A stretch of 6,429 bases of DNA from Pseudorhodobacter sp. (GTDB lineage: Bacteria; Pseudomonadota; Alphaproteobacteria; Rhodobacterales; Rhodobacteraceae): the NCBI GenBank assembly GCA_024641255.1, contig JAHEDL010000181.1, positions 1 to 6,429 on the forward strand, read 5' to 3'. The stretch's first letter is position 1, and each line of letters begins with the position of its first letter. Below, piece after piece: positions 1 to 6,429 of the stretch. The notes below the pieces were generated by a model. It searched no databases and had not been told where the DNA came from. It worked only from the letters and a program-made list of their open reading frames with translations. The position numbers and the translations under genes are program-made.

Positions 1-507
1 ACAAGCCTGATCTGGCTGGTGCGCCGCCATCATGTTTCGGCGCTTTCGGCCAAGGCGGCGGCGCCGATTGGGCTGACCTTTACGCTGATCGGGCTGGTGA
101 CGGGGGCGATCTGGGGGCAGCCGATGTGGGGCACCTGGTGGGCGTGGGACCCGCGGCTGACCTCGTTTCTGATCCTTGCGTTGTTTTATCTGGGCTATAT
201 TGCGCTGTGGGAGGCGGTTGAAGACCGCGATACGGCGGCGGATCTGACTTCGGTTCTGTGCATCGTGGGATCGGTGTTTGCGTTTCTGTCGCGCTATGCC
301 GTGCTGTTCTGGAATCAGGGGCTGCATCAGGGCGCGAGCCTGTCGTTGGACCAGAAAGAGCATGTGGCGGATGTGTATTCCAGCCCGCTTTATGTCTGTA
401 TCGCGGGGTTTGTGTTGCTGTTTGTGACCTTGGTGCTGCTGCGCACGCGCACCGAAATTCGGGCGCGGCGGCTTTCGGCGCTGCTGACGCGGGAGAGGCT
501 GGCATGA
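1..507 (+). CDS. ccmC: Haem exporter protein CcmC (partial, N-terminus outside window)
   Basis: CcmC is the inner-membrane haem-handling protein of system I cytochrome c maturation. It loads haem onto the chaperone CcmE together with CcmD and the CcmAB ATPase. The reading frame is open from base 1, so the gene starts upstream; about 70-80 residues are probably missing from a usual length near 240. The haem-binding tryptophan-rich motif WGTWWAWD lies at 127-150 in a periplasmic loop. A conserved histidine of the LHQ segment (codon 325-327) is the expected second axial haem ligand; the first ligand would lie in the missing N-terminus. Hydrophobic membrane segments surround both motifs, and the C-terminus is basic (RTRTEIRARR), as expected for the cytoplasmic end. 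The stop TGA at 505-507 overlaps the ccmD start. ccmA and ccmB are expected upstream. Identification by the WWD motif and gene order is very secure. Confidence 0.95.
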   Translation, partial: TSLIWLVRRHHVSALSAKAAAPIGLTFTLIGLVTGAIWGQPMWGTWWAWDPRLTSFLILALFYLGYIALWEAVEDRDTAADLTSVLCIVGSVFAFLSRYAVLFWNQGLHQGASLSLDQKEHVADVYSSPLYVCIAGFVLLFVTLVLLRTRTEIRARRLSALLTRERLA

Positions 508-662
508 TGGGTTTGGGCAAATACGCAGAGGCGGTGATCGGGTCTTATGCGGCGTCGGTGGCGCTGATTGTGGCGCTGGTGGCGCTGTCGATCTGGAAGG
601 GCGCGCGGGTGAAGAAAGCGTTGACCGAGGTTGAGGCGCGGCAGGGGAAGACCAATGTTTAG
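504..662 (+). CDS. ccmD: Haem exporter accessory protein CcmD
   Basis: A 52-residue single-span membrane protein. CcmD is a small subunit that helps release holo-CcmE from the CcmABC complex. The sequence begins MMGLGKYAEAVIGSYAAS, with one hydrophobic helix at about residues 10-30 followed by a basic stretch (WKGARVKKAL). This is the usual CcmD pattern: a Y-x-x-x-V...Y segment, a helix, then cytoplasmic charges. A Shine-Dalgarno-like GGGAGAGG at 491-498 lies 5 bases before the ATG at 504; a second ATG at 507 is also possible. The start overlaps the ccmC stop by 4 bases and the 3' end overlaps ccmG by 8 bases, indicating translational coupling. The length equals that of orf52 in the R. capsulatus hel cluster. 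CcmD is poorly conserved, so the call rests largely on position, size and topology. Confidence 0.88.
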   Translation: MMGLGKYAEAVIGSYAASVALIVALVALSIWKGARVKKALTEVEARQGKTNV

Positions 663-1188
663 GTGGCTGCTGATGCTCCCGTTGGTGCTGTTTTTCGGCA
701 TGGCGGCGATGTTTTACGTTGGCATGCAGCGCAACGACCCGAATGCGCTGCCGTCGGTGTTTCTGGGCAAGCAGGCACCGGCGTTGACGGCGGGCGAGCT
801 GCCAGGATTTCCGGTGCTGACCGATGCTGATTTGCGCCGCGGCGATGTGGTGCTGGTGAACTTCTGGGCAAGCTGGTGCCCGCCCTGCCGGGCCGAGAAT
901 GCCACGCTGAAGGCGCTGTCGGACGAAGGTATTCGGGTGGTTGGCGTCAACATGATGGATCGCGCTGACGACGCCAAGGCGTTTCTGGCCGATGATGGCA
1001 ACCCGTTCGCGGCAATTGCCTTTGACCCCAAGGGCAAGACCCGGCTGGATTGGGGGGTGACAGCGCCGCCGGAAACCTTCATCGTTGGCGGCGATGGCAC
1101 GGTGCTTTACAAGTTCATCGGGCCGCTGGTGGGGGATGATTACATGCAGCGTTTCCGGCCCGAGTTGGACAAGGCCTTGGCCAAGTGA
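655..1188 (+). CDS. ccmG: Thiol:disulfide interchange protein CcmG (DsbE/HelX)
   Basis: CcmG is a membrane-anchored periplasmic thioredoxin-like reductase. It keeps the CXXCH haem-binding cysteines of apocytochrome c reduced so that haem can be ligated, and is itself reduced by CcdA or DsbD. The protein has 177 residues. Residues 1-24 form an N-terminal membrane anchor (FRWLLMLPLVLFFGMAA), followed by a linker and a thioredoxin fold. The active site is WASWCPPC with Cys75 and Cys78. The conserved GVxxxPETF segment places the cis-proline at residue 139. I chose the ATG at 655 because AGGGG at 643-647 sits 7 bases upstream and because the anchor then starts properly. An upstream GTG at 631 would add eight residues of arginine-rich sequence not expected in the family. 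It overlaps ccmD by 8 bases, and its stop overlaps the next gene by 4. Confidence 0.95.
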   Translation: MFRWLLMLPLVLFFGMAAMFYVGMQRNDPNALPSVFLGKQAPALTAGELPGFPVLTDADLRRGDVVLVNFWASWCPPCRAENATLKALSDEGIRVVGVNMMDRADDAKAFLADDGNPFAAIAFDPKGKTRLDWGVTAPPETFIVGGDGTVLYKFIGPLVGDDYMQRFRPELDKALAK

Positions 1189-1586
1189 AGCTGGTCGCCG
1201 CCTTGGTTGCTTTGGCACTGTTGGCGGCGGAGGAGGCCGGGGCGAAACCCGGAACCCCCGGACCTGCGTATTTTTCAGGAAGTTACGAACGGATCGGGCG
1301 CGGCGGTGGCCGTGGTGTGCCGGCGTTGCTGGATGATCGGGTGACGATTACCCCGGCGGGCAAGGCGGTGACCATTCGCGCCTGTTCCGGGCCAGAGCTG
1401 CTGATGCAATTTGGTCCGGCGTTCGAGGTGGATAACCTGATGACCGGGGCGCAAGACGGGGTGGCGGTGGAATGCCTGTTTGGCAACAACGGCTATAACC
1501 GACCCATCCTGACCTGTCGTGCGGCCGATGGGGCGGCGTTTACCCTGTGGCCGCTAAGTGTGGCGCCGCTGGATTGCGACGGCTGA
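1185..1586 (+). CDS. Secreted four-cysteine protein of unknown function, coupled to ccmG
   Basis: I do not recognise the family. The 133-residue product starts with a GTG whose last two bases lie in the ccmG stop codon (GTGA at 1185-1188), so translation is probably coupled to ccmG; only a weak AAGG at 1171-1174 precedes it. Residues 1-20 (MKLVAALVALALLAAEEAGA) read as a Sec signal peptide with likely cleavage after the alanine at 20, before KPGTPG. The mature part is small and mostly polar. It holds four cysteines at residues 67, 97, 111 and 131, an even number consistent with two disulfides in the periplasm. There is no CXXC, CXXCH haem site or lipobox. Placement behind a thiol reductase operon makes a link to periplasmic thiol chemistry conceivable, but that is inference. 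The coding call is good; the function is unknown. Confidence 0.8.
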   Translation: MKLVAALVALALLAAEEAGAKPGTPGPAYFSGSYERIGRGGGRGVPALLDDRVTITPAGKAVTIRACSGPELLMQFGPAFEVDNLMTGAQDGVAVECLFGNNGYNRPILTCRAADGAAFTLWPLSVAPLDCDG

Positions 1587-1599
1587 TCAGCCGATCAGC
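1582..1599. other. Perfect 7-bp hairpin spanning the stop codon of the four-cysteine gene
   Basis: GCTGATC (1582-1588) and GATCAGC (1593-1599) are exact inverted repeats with a 4-base loop AGCC. The element covers the TGA stop at 1584-1586 and, on the other strand, the stop of the small reverse ORF. No T-run follows on either strand, so it is not a classical intrinsic terminator. It might protect the 3' end of the ccm transcript or act as a weak pause, or it may be chance. Confidence 0.35.
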
Positions 1600-1718
1600 A
1601 ACACGCAAGCCAACACGATCAACAAAGCGAATTCGGTCAGCGGCAGGCTGTGACCCCATGTGGCGGCTTGGGCCTGCGCGGGGGCTTGTGGTGCAAGCGG
1701 GGCAAAGCGGTGTGGCAT
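1587..1718 (-). CDS. Possible small single-span membrane protein (43 residues), unproven
   Basis: Reverse-strand ORF starting at an ATG (1718-1716) with a modest AAAGG about 7 bases upstream, and ending at TGA (1589-1587) directly against the stop of the forward four-cysteine gene. The product begins MPHRFAPLAPQAPAQAQA, a proline/alanine-rich stretch. It ends in about 18 strongly hydrophobic residues (LTEFALLIVLACVLLIG) that could span a membrane. Codon choice resembles neighbouring genes. A longer version from a TTG at 1772 gives 61 residues. No family is recognised. It lies just beyond the acnA terminator with no visible promoter of its own. It could be a genuine tail-anchored small protein, a remnant of a longer gene, or noncoding sequence. 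Confidence 0.35.
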   Translation of the reverse strand: MPHRFAPLAPQAPAQAQAATWGHSLPLTEFALLIVLACVLLIG

Positions 1719-1777
1719 GGCGTGGCCTTTGGCTGGTTTGGTTGGCCAAGCATGCGCGGCAGAGCTTAACAACAGAC

Positions 1778-1803
1778 AAAGGCCCGGATTGCTCCGGGCC
1801 TTT
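1778..1803 (-). terminator. Rho-independent terminator of acnA
   Basis: A perfect 11-bp inverted repeat, AAAGGCCCGGA (1778-1788) and TCCGGGCCTTT (1793-1803), encloses a 4-base loop. On the reverse strand it lies 23 bases after the acnA stop codon, and the stem runs into the T-rich stretch TTTGTCTGTTGTT, as expected for an intrinsic terminator. On the forward strand it is followed by GCTTTGG, so it may also stop read-through from the ccm operon. Confidence 0.88.
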
Positions 1804-1826
1804 GCTTTGGAAACAGTGTGTTGCGA

Positions 1827-4592
<2,766 letters not shown>

Positions 4593-4672
4593 TCAGGCCT
4601 CCTCTGGCGGTTTGCGATGGTCTTGCCGTATGGGAGCAAGCGACGCAAGGGAATCATGTGGGTCTTGCTGTA

Positions 4673-4691
4673 ATTGTATGCAATGGTATGC
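4673..4691. repeat. Paired GTATGC direct repeats, candidate operator near the acnA promoter
   Basis: GTATGC occurs at 4676-4681 and again at 4686-4691, exactly 10 bases apart, so both would face the same side of the helix. The first copy also sits in an imperfect palindrome, ATTGTATGCAAT (4673-4684, 10 of 12 positions symmetric). It overlaps the TACAAT candidate -10 for acnA. This arrangement fits a regulator binding site, but no regulator can be named and chance is possible. Confidence 0.3.
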
Positions 4692-4755
4692 CGAAAATCC
4701 AGTGGCTAATCGCAGCCAGCGCTGCATGGTTGGAACGCTTGTGTGAATTTTGCGT

Positions 4756-4780
4756 AATCAAGGCTCGCAAAACCTTGATT
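4756..4780. promoter_or_regulatory. Perfect 8-bp inverted repeat upstream of the DUF1223 gene
   Basis: AATCAAGG (4756-4763) and CCTTGATT (4773-4780) are exact inverted repeats with a 9-base spacer CTCGCAAAA. The element lies 59 bases before the DUF1223 ATG and about 165 bases upstream of the acnA start. Half-site centres are about 17 bases apart, which is compatible with a dimeric regulator, while an RNA hairpin is the other reading. No T-run follows. The factor is unknown; the outward-facing ATCAA/TTGAT order is opposite to an FNR box. Confidence 0.45.
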
Positions 4781-4839
4781 GGCGGGGCTGGATCGGCTTC
4801 GTGTAAAAGAAAAAGACAAATCGGGGATCGGTAACTGCC

Positions 4840-5498
4840 ATGATGCGACAAATCGTCAGCGCGGCCCTTGGGCTGTGTCTTTGCGCCGGAACGGCGATGG
4901 CCGATGCAGAGCAGGGCGTGGTGGTGGAGCTTTACACCTCGCAGGGGTGTTCGTCTTGCCCGCCTGCCGATGCGTTGATGGCGGACCTTGCGCAAATGCC
5001 GGGGGTGATCGCGCTGGCGCTGCATGTGGATTATTGGGATTACATCGGCTGGACCGACACCTTTGGGCAGGCGAAATTTACCGACCGGCAAAAGGCTTAT
5101 GCCCATGCGGCGGGCGTGCGCGGGTTGAAGGCAATCAGCCCGGCAAGGTGGCCGAAGCGATTGCGGCGGCGCAGGCCGAGGCGCATCCGGTGACGCTGCT
5201 GGCGGCGCGCGACGATGGCAAGCTGGTGATCAGGGCCGAAGCGCTGGCGCCGCTGCGTGGGCCGGTTTCGGTGCAGGTGGTGCATTATGCCGACAGCGCG
5301 GTGGTTGACATTGGCCGGGGCGAAAACGCTGGGATGAGCGTGGCCTACCACAACATTGTGACCTCTTGGGCCAAGGTCGGCGAATGGTCGGGCGAAGCGC
5401 CGTTGCAGCTGGTGACGGACGCCGGCGAAGGCCCGCTGGTGGTGATTTTGCAAAGTGCCGGTCCGGCCGAGATTTTGGCGGCGGCGCGGGTGAAGTAG
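4840..5498 (+). pseudogene. DUF1223 secreted thioredoxin-like protein, broken by internal deletion/frameshift
   Basis: The 5' part, from ATG 4840, encodes a signal peptide (cleavage likely after TAMA, residue 21). It continues with the DUF1223 hallmark LYTSQGCSSCPPADAL (Cys37, Cys40) and HVDYWDYIGWTD, running to about residue 93 (KAYAHAAGV). After this the frame degenerates into an arginine-rich tail (RWPKRLRRRRPRRIR) and stops at 5191-5193. From about 5121 the family sequence resumes in another frame (RVEGNQPGKVAEAIAAAQ...) and ends at TAG 5496-5498. The two parts sum to about 218 codons. From memory of the family, a YTPQ-V-V-x-G segment of roughly a dozen residues should lie between them, and it is absent. 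A deletion of length 3n+1 near 5116-5124 explains both the gap and the frame change. The TPQ segment probably carries the thioredoxin-fold cis-proline, so function is likely lost. An assembly error is the alternative. Confidence 0.8.
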
Positions 5499-6362
5499 TT
5501 ACTTCCAGCGTTTGTGAATCCAGAACCACTGCCCCGGATCGGCGGTGACGCGCACCTCAAGGCTGCGGGTCAGGTCGGTGGTCATTTGCAGGGGCGTGCT
5601 GTGCGGGATCGGCGATTCGAGTTCGATGCGGAACGATAGCCCGTCGGCTTCGCGGGTGGCGTAGAACGGGATCAGATCGGCTTTGTAGCGCAAGGCAAGT
5701 TGGGCCGCCGAAAGTGCTGTGCGGGCGGGGCGGCCCAGAAACGGGATGCGGTCTTTGCCAGCGTGTTGATCAAACAGCAGCACCAAAAGCCCGCCGGATT
5801 TCAGGTGGCGGACAAAACCTGCGGTGCCAACGCGGCCTTGTGGAAACACCGGGCCGCCAAACGCCTCCATTGTGCGAACGTAATGCGCGTTGAAATAGGG
5901 GTTACGCATCGGGCGATAGAGCCCACCGATGATATGGCCCTGCGCCACCAACGCGGCGCGCGCGGCTTCGTAATTGCCAAAATGGCCAGACACCAGAATG
6001 ACCGGCCGCTGTTCGGCTTGGGCACGGGTAAGCGCTGCATAGCCCGGACCTGCCACGGCAAGTCTGGCGGCGCGGGCGGTGAAATCACGCGTCGAATAGT
6101 TTTCGATCAGCGTTCTGCCTGCGTTATCAAGGACTTGCTCTGCGATCTTGATGCGCTGCTTTGGCGGCAGGTCGGGCCAGATTAACGCCAGATTGTCCAA
6201 GGCGCGGCGGCGGTATCCGGCAACCGGGCCGATAACGCGGCGCATCAACGCCCCCATCGCCCAAAGCCGCAAGCGATACGGCAGCGCCAGCGCCATGCCG
6301 ATCAGGCCACGTGCGACCAGATTTTGCGCAAAGGCCGCAGGTTGGAACTTGGGCTTGGTCAT
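5499..6362 (-). CDS. Lysophospholipid/lipid A acyltransferase (LpxL/HtrB family)
   Basis: A 287-residue member of the LpxL/LpxM/HtrB family, inner-membrane enzymes that transfer an acyl chain to a lipid A precursor or a related lipid on the cytoplasmic face. An N-terminal hydrophobic segment (GLIGMALALPYRLRLWAMG) would anchor it. The catalytic HX4E motif is in SGHFGNYEAA, with His127 and Glu132 counted from this start. Further family motifs follow: GLYRPMRNPYFN, LLVLLFDQHAGKD (Asp198-Gln199) and the C-terminal PGQWFWIHKRWK. I prefer the ATG at 6362-6360, one base after the stop of the upstream gene, which suggests coupled translation. An ATG at 6395 would add 11 residues and overlap that gene by 32 bases. 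Neither start has a strong Shine-Dalgarno. Whether it acts in lipid A synthesis or on another lipid cannot be read from the sequence. Its stop abuts the DUF1223 stop with no gap. Confidence 0.9.
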   Translation of the reverse strand: MTKPKFQPAAFAQNLVARGLIGMALALPYRLRLWAMGALMRRVIGPVAGYRRRALDNLALIWPDLPPKQRIKIAEQVLDNAGRTLIENYSTRDFTARAARLAVAGPGYAALTRAQAEQRPVILVSGHFGNYEAARAALVAQGHIIGGLYRPMRNPYFNAHYVRTMEAFGGPVFPQGRVGTAGFVRHLKSGGLLVLLFDQHAGKDRIPFLGRPARTALSAAQLALRYKADLIPFYATREADGLSFRIELESPIPHSTPLQMTTDLTRSLEVRVTADPGQWFWIHKRWK

Positions 6363-6363
6363 T

Positions 6364-6429
6364 TCAATGCTTGGTTGTTTCACGGTGCCAAACATAAAGC
6401 CCCGAGCCTGCGATCACAAGCGCGCCCAG
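6364..6429 (-). CDS. C-terminal end of a probable EamA/DMT-family transporter (partial)
   Basis: The reverse strand is open from the window edge in one frame and encodes 21 residues, LGALVIAGSGLYVWHRETTKH, then TGA (6366-6364). A glycine-rich hydrophobic helix ending in GLYVWHRE is typical of the last membrane span and cytoplasmic tail of EamA/DMT (drug/metabolite) transporters, where a motif like G-x-x-L-I...GLY...RE is common. The stop lies one base before the preferred acyltransferase start, implying an operon. Only a fragment is visible, so family assignment rests on this short motif and on the neat junction. Substrate is unknown. Confidence 0.6.
   Translation of the reverse strand: MGALVIAGSGLYVWHRETTKH

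Larger units (their letters stand above)
4593..4839. promoter_or_regulatory. Divergent promoter region between acnA and the DUF1223 gene
   Basis: These 247 bases separate two divergently oriented genes and contain no convincing ORF. The composition is more AT-rich than the flanking genes. On the reverse strand TACAAT (4678-4673) is a reasonable -10 candidate for acnA and would give a leader of about 70 bases, but no good -35 stands at the right distance. On the forward strand TTGATT (4775-4780) resembles a -35, but I find no matching -10 at 16-18 bases. Start sites are therefore not assigned. Two symmetric or repeated elements inside it are listed separately. Confidence 0.6.

Noticed and set aside
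80..520. Reverse open frame opposite ccmC
   Set aside because: It is proline/serine/alanine-rich shadow translation of the ccmC membrane protein frame with no independent support.
4751..4780. FNR or iron-responsive (TGA-N9-TCA) box in the divergent region
   Set aside because: The FNR half-sites would be in the wrong order, and the nearest TGA...TCA pair has 11 bases between, so neither known box fits.
4779..5120. Front part of the longer forward frame ending at 5498 as an independent 239-residue protein
   Set aside because: Only the portion after about 5121 matches DUF1223. The front part is an out-of-frame shadow of the signal peptide and CXXC domain, so the frame is best treated as the second half of the broken gene.
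5700..6185. Forward open frame opposite the acyltransferase gene
   Set aside because: It is antisense to a clear LpxL-family gene and has no start signal or family resemblance.

Overview
The window looks like an ordinary chromosomal segment of an alphaproteobacterium, most likely a member of the Rhodobacteraceae. This rests on the GC-rich third-position bias, on the cytochrome c maturation order ccmC-ccmD-ccmG (helC-orf52-helX in Rhodobacter capsulatus nomenclature) with a 52-residue CcmD, and on the style of the aconitase and acyltransferase proteins. I see no mobile element, CRISPR array, tRNA or rRNA, and no clearly new multi-gene system.

Layout: positions 1-1586 (+) carry the 3' part of ccmC, then ccmD, ccmG and a small secreted four-cysteine protein of unknown function. 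All four overlap by 4-8 bases and are probably translated as one coupled unit. The first three deliver haem and reductant for attaching haem to apocytochromes c in the periplasm. Positions 1587-1826 hold a doubtful small reverse-strand ORF with a C-terminal membrane segment, and a strong hairpin terminator. Positions 1827-4592 (-) encode an intact AcnA-type aconitase of the TCA cycle, with a strong ribosome binding site and its terminator just beyond the stop. Positions 4593-4839 are a divergent promoter region with a perfect inverted repeat and a pair of 6-base direct repeats.

Positions 4840-5498 (+) hold a DUF1223 secreted thioredoxin-like gene. It is broken: its N-terminal and C-terminal halves lie in different frames, and the expected middle stretch containing the TPQ segment is absent. 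It abuts, stop to stop with no gap, a reverse-strand lipid A/lysophospholipid acyltransferase (LpxL/HtrB family). One base upstream of that gene's preferred start ends a further reverse-strand gene, of which only the last 21 codons are in the window. Its tail resembles the C-terminus of EamA/DMT transporters.

The most noteworthy observations are the disrupted DUF1223 gene, the four-cysteine secreted protein translationally coupled to the CcmG thiol reductase, and the symmetric elements in the acnA/DUF1223 divergent promoter region.
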